Made by a program: the position numbers and the translations under genes
The notes under the pieces: model-generated
Told to the model about the DNA's origin: nothing
Database searches by the model: none
The model's input: only the letters and a program-made list of their open reading frames with translations
Shown: positions 53,455 to 61,383 of the stretch, piece by piece
Numbering within the stretch: the first letter of the stretch is position 1
Layout of the letters: each line of letters begins with the position of its first letter
NCBI GenBank assembly: GCA_910578185.1
Contig: CAJTPN010000003.1
Coordinates: 129,960 to 193,959 of the forward strand
DNA length: 64,000 bases
Source: an uncultured Acetatifactor sp.
Lineage (GTDB): Bacteria > Bacillota > Clostridia > Lachnospirales > Lachnospiraceae
Direction: 5' to 3'

Positions 53455-55421
53455 AAAAAACTCAGATGCTCCTTCTTCGCAAATTCTATAAATGCTTCTG
53501 CAATTCCATCTGCTGTCAACCCATCATGGTTATACAGGTCATGTTTCACAATTAAATGGTCATGCTCGTCCAACATATAGGAACCACCATCATTTGTTCG
53601 ATATATTTTATTGCCCGAATTATCCTTACTCGGCTCTCTCATGGTAGCAAAGAAAATCGGGTAATCCTGTTTCTTTGGGCATAATTTATCATCCCACTTC
53701 TGAACAAACAGAACCGAGGTTTTCGTTCCTGTATGCGGCTTAAATACGTTTCCATGCAATCCCACAACTGCAAGAATTCTGCATCTTTCTGCAATAAAAT
53801 CGCGAATATATTTATCGGAGACATTATTAAATCTGCCTTGTGGTAAAACAATTGCCATTCGTCCTCCATCTTTTAAGAACTGTAGGTTTCTTTCGATAAA
53901 CAAAATATCTCTACCGACTTTAGATTGATATTTCCCTTTCGCATTTTTACCCAGCTCATATTTTGAAATAATACGGCTCTCTTTTATATCTCCTGCAAAC
54001 GGCGGATTTGCCATAAGAATATCAAACGCAAAATCTCTATTTTGATTTTTGGTTTTGCGCATATCCCTAAGTCCTTTCCAGCCATCATGATAAATATCTT
54101 CCCACTCCTCATCTTTGGTAAATTCATCCCACCTGTCGTAGTCCAATGTATTCAAGTGCAAGACATTTGTTCTGCCATCACCCGCAATTAAATTTAGCGT
54201 TCTTCCCACACGCACTGCTTTCATGTCGAAATCAATTGCAAAAACATGTTTCTGCACATAATCTTCACATTCCGGCAGTTTCTTCTCCAATGTGAAAAGA
54301 TGACTTTGCGGGATGTTCTTTTCCGCTAGAATACTCTTCCAGACGTGGAAAATCGTATGTACCGGAAAACCGCAGCTCCCAGCCGCGGTATCAATCATAT
54401 TTTCGTCTTTCTTTGGATTCAGCATTTTTACGCACATATCGATCACATACCGTGGTGTAAAATACTGTCCCTTTTCTCCCTTTTGCGACTTACTCATCAA
54501 ATATTCAAAAGCATCGTCCACTACGTCAAGATTTGAATTAAATAATTTTACATCCTGCAAGCTGGCTACGCACACAGCCAAGTGAGATGCTGTCAATGCA
54601 ATCTTTTCATCATCATTAAACACACCTTGCCATTTCATCTTTGCCTTATTAAACAGTTCCTGAATACCCGTCTTTAAATCTTCATCTGTGTCCCCATAAT
54701 TACGAAATTCCAGTGTTCTTGATTTGTCTCTCCCACTTTCCAACTCATCATAAAGCTTTGTAAAAATCAATTTGAATACTTCCTCAAATACATCAACTCC
54801 GGCATTGGCAAGAACTTCATCTTCCATTTCTTCAATCAAGCCCTTTAATGATTTTTTCTCGCTTACAAGTTTATCTTTTGTAACTAAATCATTAATCGTC
54901 CAACGTTCTGTCAAAATATCCTTTAATTTCTGATTTTCGCTCGGTATATCAGGAATATCTTCAAAAAAATTAGGATCTTTCCTATGGTAATAAGAAATCT
55001 GCTCCCCATTTGTCCATACTCCAATAATCGCTCCTGTCGCATTGCAATATGATTTCAACTGTTCTTTGCCGTCTTTTAATTTTGGTTTCTTTAATTCTAC
55101 AATAATTTCTTCAGAAGTGGGATGATCCTTATGAAAAATGACAATATCGGCACGTTTCTTTTCTCTTCCGAACGTAATAGCCCGTTCCAATTCCATCCGT
55201 TCTACCGGATAGCCATATTCATGTATCAGCTTGTAAAGATATAACTGCCTGACAATTTCTTCCGGTGTCAATCTCACATCTTTGTTTCTGACAAGACACT
55301 TAACATAAATCTTATCATTTTTCTTACTAATGTTCCGCTCAATAGCATCGATCGCACTATTCTGAAACTGCGTTAATTTGTATTCTGATTCTTTTATAAT
55401 TTCTTCTAATATCCTGCTCAT
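53451..55421 (-). CDS. hsdM: Nuclease-methyltransferase fusion (HSDR_N plus N6 adenine methylase)
   Basis: A 656-aa protein. Residues about 40-160 are a type I R-protein N-terminal (HSDR_N) domain with a PD-(D/E)xK core: Asp92 in RADIVIFH, Glu109-Leu-Lys111 and Gln121 in QLKSY. Residues about 205-600 are an HsdM-type methylase: GQYFTPRYVIDMCV, motif I DTAAGSCGF (344-352; unlike the usual DPxCGSGG) and NPPF (472-475). This is like the A subunit of BcgI-type (type IIB) systems, in which one protein cuts and methylates with a separate S subunit. No HsdR helicase gene is present. The ribosome site AGGAG precedes the ATG. Confidence 0.92.
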   Translation of the reverse strand: MSRILEEIIKESEYKLTQFQNSAIDAIERNISKKNDKIYVKCLVRNKDVRLTPEEIVRQLYLYKLIHEYGYPVERMELERAITFGREKKRADIVIFHKDHPTSEEIIVELKKPKLKDGKEQLKSYCNATGAIIGVWTNGEQISYYHRKDPNFFEDIPDIPSENQKLKDILTERWTINDLVTKDKLVSEKKSLKGLIEEMEDEVLANAGVDVFEEVFKLIFTKLYDELESGRDKSRTLEFRNYGDTDEDLKTGIQELFNKAKMKWQGVFNDDEKIALTASHLAVCVASLQDVKLFNSNLDVVDDAFEYLMSKSQKGEKGQYFTPRYVIDMCVKMLNPKKDENMIDTAAGSCGFPVHTIFHVWKSILAEKNIPQSHLFTLEKKLPECEDYVQKHVFAIDFDMKAVRVGRTLNLIAGDGRTNVLHLNTLDYDRWDEFTKDEEWEDIYHDGWKGLRDMRKTKNQNRDFAFDILMANPPFAGDIKESRIISKYELGKNAKGKYQSKVGRDILFIERNLQFLKDGGRMAIVLPQGRFNNVSDKYIRDFIAERCRILAVVGLHGNVFKPHTGTKTSVLFVQKWDDKLCPKKQDYPIFFATMREPSKDNSGNKIYRTNDGGSYMLDEHDHLIVKHDLYNHDGLTADGIAEAFIEFAKKEHLSFF

Positions 55422-55515
55422 TTGTTTTTCTCCTATGCAAAAATGTTTTTCAAAAACTCTCTTTAATGATTATAAGGTTCTTCTTTACCAATGATTACTG
55501 ACTATGCCATTCATG

Positions 55516-56814
55516 CTACAAATTTCTCCCGTCCAAATAATCAATCGCAGTTGAAATCAAAGATATACATCTTTTGTAAAAATAATCAAAGTGCCTTCTA
55601 TCTTGAATATCAACTTTTGTTGTTTCATGATGCCTAATTCTAAACTGATTACCAATCGTTGTTAATTCATGAAACTCTTTATCAAATAAATCCATATAGG
55701 GTTGCTGTCCACCACTCATATCCAGTACAATTTTTTCTACAGATTTCTTTTTATCTATAGTTGACGAACAGTAATATGTTTTCAATCTTTCAAAAGCATC
55801 CCATAATTTTTCCACTGCAAGTTGCAAATTATTTTCATCGTAAAATTTCATTGTCTCTTGCAATAGCTCCTTTAATCCTGCTTCTTCCACAACCTCTAAT
55901 GAAACTTTGCTGATTCGAGCATCAAATGAATTTACAATTTTTCCATCCTCAAGTTGAAATCCAATTTCGTTTAACTTCAATATTGCATTAATTTGAGCTT
56001 CATAATCAGCCAACATACTGTGTCTGGCAAATAACTCTATTGCATCTAATACATAAGCTGGAAAATTTGAAATAATAAAATCATGAAGATTATCTGTTTC
56101 AACATATTCTTTTTGGGCATTGAAATATTTCGGCACATAAAACTGCCTTATATCCGAAAACACATCTGCTGCTATTGTTGTATTATAATTAAAACCTGTT
56201 TCACTTGTTGCCTGATATGGTTCATTGTACTGTTCCAAAACTTGATATATTTGATTTCTAGCCTTTTTACTTATGGAAAAATTACTTCTCTTTTCTTTTA
56301 TTTCTTTAGCATTTCTTTGTGAAAACGGAATAAAAAAGACACTTTCCTCTCTCTGAAACACTCGCCAACCAAAAACATCATGATTAGACATTTTATTGAC
56401 AGAATAAAGTTCATACCCATCAATTCGCAACAACCTGTTAATTTCTGTTAAGAACTCTTTCCAATAACCTTTTTCATATCTGACAGTAGGATGAAAAACT
56501 TCGCACAGAAATTTCAGGTAGACCTCATCCTCACCATTTTGCAAATTAAATCTTGAATCTTCAAAAACCCAGCAATAGGGATAATCATCATTATTGACAG
56601 TATGTTGCCAAATGTCCTGCTCCGCATTTTCAAATCTTGAATCATTACTTGGCATATTGTGCAAAACATACATTCTTTTTAGAAATTCCAACTCCTCAAG
56701 GCATCCAAAATATTGATATGTAACCGTTTTAGTATCAAAAAAATCATCTATCTCTAATCCATGTCTGAATAAATCCAAAATATCGCGTTTTGTTATCTCC
56801 GTAATACGTTTCAT
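55516..56814 (-). CDS. AbiJ-like / STM4504-CBY_0614-type protein with probable HEPN tail
   Basis: A 432-aa protein, started at the ATG at 56814 after AAGGAGA. The N-terminal part, MKRITEITKRDILDLFRHGLEIDDFF then DIWQHTVNNDDYPYCWVFED and VYLKFLCEVFHP, matches what I remember of the STM4504/CBY_0614 family (AbiJ N-terminal domain). The C-terminal 150 residues are helical and contain FRIRHHE (about 391-397), a candidate HEPN R-x(n)-H active site, ending in YKRCISLISTAIDYLDG. HEPN domains of this type are RNases used in abortive infection. It lies 94 nt upstream of the hsdM start on the same strand. Confidence 0.75.
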   Translation of the reverse strand: MKRITEITKRDILDLFRHGLEIDDFFDTKTVTYQYFGCLEELEFLKRMYVLHNMPSNDSRFENAEQDIWQHTVNNDDYPYCWVFEDSRFNLQNGEDEVYLKFLCEVFHPTVRYEKGYWKEFLTEINRLLRIDGYELYSVNKMSNHDVFGWRVFQREESVFFIPFSQRNAKEIKEKRSNFSISKKARNQIYQVLEQYNEPYQATSETGFNYNTTIAADVFSDIRQFYVPKYFNAQKEYVETDNLHDFIISNFPAYVLDAIELFARHSMLADYEAQINAILKLNEIGFQLEDGKIVNSFDARISKVSLEVVEEAGLKELLQETMKFYDENNLQLAVEKLWDAFERLKTYYCSSTIDKKKSVEKIVLDMSGGQQPYMDLFDKEFHELTTIGNQFRIRHHETTKVDIQDRRHFDYFYKRCISLISTAIDYLDGRNL

Positions 56815-56942
56815 TTTTCTCCTTAAACAAATTGTTTTATATTTTAGCGTCATATCTAACACTTACCGTCGCATATATCATTGGAAAATACCATTTTCCC
56901 AACAACTCTTGCACTACGCAAACATGACCATCGTTTTGCTCA

Positions 56943-57272
56943 TTAAACAATCTTTTCCCTATTCTGACCATGATATAGAAACCGCCTAACTTCCATAATC
57001 AAATCATTTGGATCATCGTCAATTACCGCATAGTAAATTATATAATTATCTACATAAATACGATAATAAGAATACCTTCGCTCTCGCACAGAATAATATG
57101 GTTCAAATGATTCAGCCACTGGAAGCCGCTCCATAATAGCAGACTCTACTTTATCCAATAAGTCATTTGCTGCTTTCGGATTCTTCAGTTTCTTCGCAAT
57201 ATAGGTAACTTTTTCATCAAGGTCATCATAAAAAAGTGGCAGATAGCTCAATCTGTACTTTTTACTGAACAT
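56943..57272 (-). CDS. RelE/ParE-type toxin
   Basis: A 109-aa protein with the ParE/RelE fold pattern: YLPLFYDDLDEKVTYIAKKLKNPKAANDLLDKVE, then YYRIYVDNYIIYYAVIDDDPNDLIMEVRRFLYHGQN. ParE poisons gyrase and RelE cuts mRNA; the activity is not decided by sequence. It overlaps the antitoxin gene by 11 nt. Confidence 0.9.
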   Translation of the reverse strand: MFSKKYRLSYLPLFYDDLDEKVTYIAKKLKNPKAANDLLDKVESAIMERLPVAESFEPYYSVRERRYSYYRIYVDNYIIYYAVIDDDPNDLIMEVRRFLYHGQNREKIV

Positions 57273-57522
57273 TTATCTTCCTCCGTAGTCCTCCGAAAAC
57301 TTCTTCATGGCTCATCCTTGTATCGTTTTCCACTGCAAACCTATCTGCTTTATCCAATGCAGCTTCAACGCCATCCGTCAACTTTGAATATTCTTCAAGA
57401 CTAAGAACCACCATTGCTCCATATCCGTTTTTTGTTAAATATACCGGCTCTCCCGCATTAACAATTTTCTCAATATCAGGGAACTTATTTCTTAAATCTG
57501 AAACAGGTCTAATTTGCAACAT
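57262..57522 (-). CDS. Phd/YefM-type antitoxin
   Basis: An 86-aa antitoxin: IRPVSDLRNKFPDIEKIVNAGEPVYLTKNGYGAMVVLSLEEYSKL is the Phd DNA-binding domain, and the acidic C-terminal tail would neutralise the toxin. It is the upstream gene of the pair and probably represses the operon. It helps keep the element in the cell. Confidence 0.92.
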   Translation of the reverse strand: MLQIRPVSDLRNKFPDIEKIVNAGEPVYLTKNGYGAMVVLSLEEYSKLTDGVEAALDKADRFAVENDTRMSHEEVFGGLRRKINVQ

Positions 57523-57764
57523 AAGCGTTCACTCCTTATCAATATTCTATCTTAATTTTATCGCCATTTATATTTTACCCTACAATCTCAAAAAAAACAA
57601 CCAACACTGTTAAAAACTTTTCTTCATTAGCTTTATGTACTATTCCAAAAGCATAATAAGTTGATTTCAGATAAATGGGAGTTTTCCTGCTATGGAGAAA
57701 ACTGCCATCTTGTAAACTGATTTATTTAGTTATGAGCAATGTCATTTCAAGGCTCTTTCAAAAA

Positions 57765-57787
57765 TGGTGTAGTAGTGGTGTAGTAAG
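57765..57787. repeat. Right-end integrase arm-type repeats
   Basis: TGGTGTAGTAG (57765-57775) and TGGTGTAGTAAG (57776-57787) repeat the left-end motif in the same orientation. The rest of 57523-57840 holds no gene. Confidence 0.65.
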
Positions 57788-57840
57788 CGCCTTGTCACTC
57801 CGCAAAATCATGATTTATAGGCTTTTTCAGGATTCTTTAG

Positions 57841-57873
57841 GATACTGCCGTGGCAGATAAATAATATTTTTAT
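57841..57873. other. att core repeat, right copy
   Basis: This copy matches the left core (48321-48353) at 31 of 33 positions. On its right the phosphatase start codon is not restored: the in-frame codon before ATA is GTA. The flank may therefore not be the original upstream DNA of that gene. Confidence 0.82.
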
Positions 57874-58136
57874 TACATTTCGCATAACTTGGTATAACTC
57901 TGCAAAACCTTGTATTTAATCAATGTCATTACACGGCAGTTTGTGGAGATTTGTGTGGATGCTTTCAGAACTTCAATACCATATGCGTTACTGTTATATG
58001 CTACCCTGATCGCCATTTCTGCATATTTTTCAGCGGTGTATTCATCCTCTTTCACATCGGAAATGATTTGACAGACAATAGGAACGTCTGCTAATGTTAT
58101 GAGTCTCTTGTCTTCTTTTAATAATGTAACCTTCAT
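57873..58136 (-). CDS. Unrecognised 87-aa protein
   Basis: MKVTLLKEDKRLITLADVPI starts after AAAGGCAGG. No motif was recognised. Its stop codon lies at the edge of the right att copy. Three CTTGTACAAG palindromes lie in its upstream region, with TATAAT next to the nearest, so it is probably controlled by the RHH protein. Confidence 0.6.
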   Translation of the reverse strand: MKVTLLKEDKRLITLADVPIVCQIISDVKEDEYTAEKYAEMAIRVAYNSNAYGIEVLKASTQISTNCRVMTLIKYKVLQSYTKLCEM

Positions 58137-58224
58137 ATTGTTACCTGCCTTTCGTTGTTGGGGTTGTTTATTTGGGGTAATTTTTTGTATTAGTTGTTTG
58201 ACCTTTGTAAGGATATTATATCAT

Positions 58225-58292
58225 CTTGTACAAGAATATCAGACAACACCTTGTACAAGATTTAAATTTCTTTTTTGTAAACCTTGTACAAG
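58225..58292. promoter_or_regulatory. Three CTTGTACAAG palindromes
   Basis: Perfect copies lie at 58225-58234, 58250-58259 and 58283-58292, with 25 and 33 bp between starts. On the minus strand a TATAAT box follows the first, upstream of the 87-aa gene. Confidence 0.75.
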
Positions 58293-58356
58293 ATTGCTTG
58301 GAGCAAAAAATAAAGCCGCTTATTTGCGACTTTACTATGAATAAAAAGCAATGCAC

Positions 58357-58548
58357 TTAATTTTCTAATTTTTTATTAATCAAATCTACTATAAAAGAAT
58401 TTAAACTTTTATATCCTAAATCTTTTGCTTTTTGTTCAATAAACTTTTTTTGTCCTTTGGCGACATTAACTATGATACGATCATATTTTTCCTTCTGAAA
58501 ATCATTCTTATATTTTGTCGCGTCAAACTTCTCTTTTTCATCTGCCAT
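58357..58548 (-). CDS. Ribbon-helix-helix (RHH) type small regulator
   Basis: A 63-aa protein, started at the ATG at 58548 after GGGAGG. The C-terminal half KYDRIIVNVAKGQKKFIEQKAKDLGYKSLNSFIVDLINKKLEN has the beta strand and two helices of an Arc/CopG-like fold. It is flanked on both sides by the same palindrome, its likely operator. A promoter TTGAGT-17-TACAAT lies upstream on the minus strand. Confidence 0.8.
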   Translation of the reverse strand: MADEKEKFDATKYKNDFQKEKYDRIIVNVAKGQKKFIEQKAKDLGYKSLNSFIVDLINKKLEN

Positions 58549-58646
58549 TATATTCAACCTCCCTATATTTTTTATTTCTACATACAAACACATTATTCTT
58601 TCATTTTTTATATTGTATCATATCTATTTTTTGCACTCAATAAATA

Positions 58647-58714
58647 TTTGTACAAGATGTACAAATTAGCACTCCGAATCTTGTACAGGATATATATTAC
58701 GATTCTTGTACAAG
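58647..58714. promoter_or_regulatory. CTTGTACAAG-type sites between divergent genes
   Basis: TTTGTACaagatGTACAAA lies at 58647-58665, CTTGTACAGG at 58680-58689 and CTTGTACAAG at 58705-58714. The last two are 25 bp apart, as on the other side of the RHH gene. A plus-strand TATAAT follows the last site and may serve the coiled-coil gene. Confidence 0.75.
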
Positions 58715-58827
58715 ACGTTATAATAATCTTATCAAATCAAACACCACCCCAATCAAAGCACCTTGATAATTGAATAGACTTTACATCTGGATTGTGGTAT
58801 ACTTCTTTACACAGGAGGTACAAGCTG

Positions 58828-59061
58828 ATGGATAAAGAGAGCATGGAAATGTTTCAAAAGATTCTGGACAGGCTCGACAAGATGGACAGCCGCTTTGATG
58901 TCATAGAGCATAAGCAAGACCGCACGGAAAAGAAAGTGGATGATTTAAGGCTTGATGTAGCGGTAGCTGGAAGAGATATCAGGCGCGACATTTACGAATT
59001 GAAAGATGAAATGGAAACCGTCATTGAGGTTCTCAAAATAAATGAAATGCTGCCACGGTAA
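58828..59061 (+). CDS. Small coiled-coil protein
   Basis: A 77-aa protein with the ATG at 58828 after AGGAGG. Almost all of it is a predicted coiled coil (heptads from MFQKILDRLDKMDSRFDVIEH to RDIRRDIYELKDEMET). No domain is recognised. It reads away from the RHH gene across the palindromes. Confidence 0.72.
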   Translation: MDKESMEMFQKILDRLDKMDSRFDVIEHKQDRTEKKVDDLRLDVAVAGRDIRRDIYELKDEMETVIEVLKINEMLPR

Positions 59062-59107
59062 ACTGACAACCACATAACCAATTAACCAAAATATATCACA
59101 TGAAAGA

Positions 59108-59147
59108 TGCAAAGTCTATTGAATTATCAGGGGCTTTGCACTTTTTT
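59108..59147 (+). terminator. Terminator after the coiled-coil gene
   Basis: TGCAAAGTC pairs with GGCTTTGCA (one G-T pair), followed by CTTTTTT. Confidence 0.8.
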
Positions 59148-59168
59148 AGTTTAAGAAGGTTATGAGGT

Positions 59169-59685
59169 ATGGCAAAATATTTCAGCAATGTATCATCATT
59201 GGAACAGCTCAGGAAACAGTAATGTGACTTACTCAAGAAGTACCACCCTGATAATGGTGGCTCTGAGGATATCACAAAAGCAATCAATACAGAATATGAC
59301 AGACTATTCAGGATGTTGAATGATAAGCATGAAAGCAGGTCAACCAACGATTCAGGCAACCATAAAACAATCTGACTATAACCAAAACATGTATGACTGG
59401 GAAAATGATAAATCCTTGCGCGAAATATTGCAAAAGATCATCACCTTTGATGGAATAGAGATAGAAATAGCCGGACAATGGATTTGAGTATCAGGAAATA
59501 CATACATCTACAAGAAGGAACTGAAAGAAACCGGATTCAAGTGGGCATCCCAGAAAAAGCAATGGTATTTTCACACTGAAACCTTTCACAAAAGAAGCCA
59601 TAAGCAGTTGAGCATGGATGAGATCAGAAATTATCATGGCAGTACAAAGGTATTTACTGATACAAAGATACTGTTGAAAGCGTGA
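59169..59685 (+). pseudogene. Broken DnaJ-domain protein of plasmid/ICE type
   Basis: Translating in pieces gives MAKYFSNVSSLEQLRKQ, a TAA, then CDLLKKYHPDNGGSEDITKAINTEYDRLF, a frameshift with stops near 59375, then YNQNMYDWENDKSLREILQKIITFDG, IEIAGQWI, a TGA where a Trp codon is expected, then SGNTYIYKKELKETGFKWASQKKQWYF and a natural end in LLKA. The J-domain HPD box is visible. The full-length form is a common accessory of Firmicute plasmids and conjugative elements. At least two nonsense changes and one frameshift show it is dead. Confidence 0.85.
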
Positions 59686-59786
59686 TGGGATCAAAACTAG
59701 AATCGTAAAAAACAGGGTGTAACCGCTGAAATTGGAGCAGCTACACCCTGACAATGAAAATATAAGAAAAGGAAGGTATAAAAGAT

Positions 59787-59978
59787 ATGACAGTTAAATT
59801 ATTAAAACCGTACAAAGGTTTTGAAATTGAAAAATCATATGAGACAAAGACAGACGATACGATCAGGAAAAATACAATCGTATATACTGCTTATGCGAAT
59901 GATGAAGAAAACGCTTTATTTGATGCAGCAACGACACTTGCAGAAATGAAAAAGAAAATTGATATTTATTTAAGATAG
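59787..59978 (+). CDS. Unrecognised small protein
   Basis: A 63-aa protein starting after GGAAGG. It has mixed charge, with a likely beta-alpha layout (KLLKPYKGFEIEKSYETKT then DAATTLAEMKKKIDIYL). It is of the kind found next to the DnaJ-domain gene in mobile elements. No function can be given. Confidence 0.6.
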   Translation: MTVKLLKPYKGFEIEKSYETKTDDTIRKNTIVYTAYANDEENALFDAATTLAEMKKKIDIYLR

Positions 59979-59981
59979 GGA

Positions 59982-60140
59982 ATGAGAAAAGACATGATGA
60001 CAAAAGAACAGTTTGAGAGCAATACCAATTACAAAATGACCGATGAAGAATTTCAGAAATGCGATTGTACACATTGCGACAAAAAAATTGTATACACCGC
60101 AACGCATATAGACGAGTACCGCGCATTGATGGCGGTTTAG
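59982..60140 (+). CDS. Tiny Cys-containing ORF
   Basis: A 52-aa frame starting MRKDMMTKEQFE and ending EYRALMAV. It holds the cluster CDCTHCDK. It follows the previous gene by 3 nt and may be co-transcribed. The ribosome site is weak. Confidence 0.45.
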   Translation: MRKDMMTKEQFESNTNYKMTDEEFQKCDCTHCDKKIVYTATHIDEYRALMAV

Positions 60141-60201
60141 GCTTATGTCCTAACTTGAAAGAATCATAAAATATCATTCATGCAAAGGAGATAAATATAT
60201 T

Positions 60202-60399
60202 ATGTTAAAGGATACACAAATACTTAAAAGCGTAAATTCTAATAACAGAGTTATTATAAAAGATTATATAAATGGTTGGATTGTTGCCGATGATACAGCA
60301 GAAAACCTACTTAATGAAAATATATACAATCAAAATTATGATGTTTATAAAATAGGTGTTGAAAGAGGTTGCTTACTTTTAGAAATTCGTGATGAATAA
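60202..60399 (+). CDS. Unrecognised small protein
   Basis: A 65-aa protein, MLKDTQILKSVNSNNRVIIK onwards, preceded by AAAGGAGA. No motif was recognised. A terminator follows. Confidence 0.6.
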   Translation: MLKDTQILKSVNSNNRVIIKDYINGWIVADDTAENLLNENIYNQNYDVYKIGVERGCLLLEIRDE

Positions 60400-60420
60400 A
60401 TGCGTATTTGTAGATATAAT

Positions 60421-60458
60421 AAAGACTATGGTGCTTTAATGGCTCATAGTCTTTTATA
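60421..60458 (+). terminator. Terminator after the small-gene cluster
   Basis: AAAGACTATG pairs perfectly with CATAGTCTTT, followed by TTAT. The 190 bp after it up to 60650 hold no gene. Confidence 0.75.
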
Positions 60459-60650
60459 ATGCGGTTTATTTGCTTGTAATTGTATGGTTATCATGCGATT
60501 TTAGGCTTATTTTCGGCTTGTAATGGCTTCATTGATTATATTAGGGTAATGCCTGGAAAGTGGCTAGAATCGGCTTGTAGCGTAGTTATTTGGGGGCTTA
60601 TATGATGGTATAGGGGCATAAAGGTATCTGGTATTGTTTCTTTTCTTAAG

Positions 60651-60872
60651 TTAATGACATTGTGAAAATTCATCATTGGCATTTTGATAATTTTCACCGT
60701 AATATTCCCCTATATTTTCCTGTTTGATATTCCCATTCGCTGTATTATATGAATCTATTACCCATTCACCTACTACAACAGATGAAGAATTGCCCCTTGT
60801 TACCAAAAACAGAATAATAACAATCACAATAACTGCTATCATGCTACCTATCGCAATAATTCTTTTATTCAT
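60651..60872 (-). CDS. Short membrane-anchored protein, possibly truncated
   Basis: A 73-aa frame: membrane segment MIAVIVIVIILFLVTRG after a basic start, then a short outside part VVGEWVIDSYNTANGNIKQENI. The ending looks abrupt, and proteins of this kind are usually longer, so it may be the remains of a larger gene. Confidence 0.5.
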   Translation of the reverse strand: MNKRIIAIGSMIAVIVIVIILFLVTRGNSSSVVVGEWVIDSYNTANGNIKQENIGEYYGENYQNANDEFSQCH

Positions 60873-60899
60873 TTTCTTTTATTCATTTCCTTTTATCTC

Positions 60900-61244
60900 C
60901 CTTTTGTAAACCTGATATAAAGGGGGGATGGAGGGTAGGTTTCAATTCTACAGATATTTTATCACCCTATACCGCCGTATACCCCTATACAGAACGCCCA
61001 TTTTCCCGAACTTTTTCACCGCATCCCAATAACTGCAATAAAACTTACAGATTTTGGGATAAATGGTATCCTAATATATGTAAGAAATCATACAATAAAT
61101 GGGATTATATCACTACACAAATTCTTCTTACCAAACATATTCTTTCCTATGTCATTTTTGTTTACTGGCTACCTCATACATTATACTAAATATCACACTT
61201 GCAATCAATGATTTTCAGTGTTTATTTAGTTTTGATAAATCGAA
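60900..61244. other. Stretch without a recognisable gene
   Basis: AT-rich with a short C-rich block near 60960-61020. Short frames (for example 61099-61287) have no ribosome site and no protein-like composition. Nothing else is seen. Confidence 0.4.
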
Positions 61245-61289
61245 TAAAAAAAGGCTATATCAGATAAAGTATTGTTATCCAACATAGCC
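61245..61289 (-). terminator. Terminator after the 247-aa membrane protein gene
   Basis: On the minus strand GGCTAT ... ATAGCC with inner GGATAA/TTATCT pairs is followed by TTTTTTT. Confidence 0.75.
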
Positions 61290-61383
61290 ATGGTTTTATG
61301 TATGTGGGTAGGTTCCCATCAGAAAATTTTAAGTACCATATGTAACATACTCTCTAATAAATCAAGAAACTATACTTCAATAT

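Larger units (their letters stand above)
48321..57873. mobile_element. Integrative element of about 9.5 kb with defence cargo
   Basis: The boundaries are a 33-bp direct repeat at 48321-48353 and 57841-57873 with two mismatches. Inside are a tyrosine integrase, excisionase, a DeoR-like HTH protein, a hairpin array, a RES/HsdS/HsdM operon, an AbiJ-like gene and a toxin-antitoxin pair, all on the minus strand. TGGTGTAGTA repeats near both ends look like integrase arm sites. No relaxase, coupling protein or mating-pair genes are present, so it could at most be mobilised in trans. Confidence 0.85.

Noticed and set aside
54313..54585. Plus-strand ORFs inside the methylase gene
   Set aside because: They are antisense shadows of a clearly coding gene.
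53451..55421. Ordinary type I restriction system
   Set aside because: There is no HsdR translocase gene anywhere near. The nuclease domain is fused to the methylase instead.
48321..57873. Full integrative conjugative element
   Set aside because: There are no relaxase, VirD4/FtsK-type coupling, VirB4 or other transfer genes, and the interval is fully occupied by other genes.
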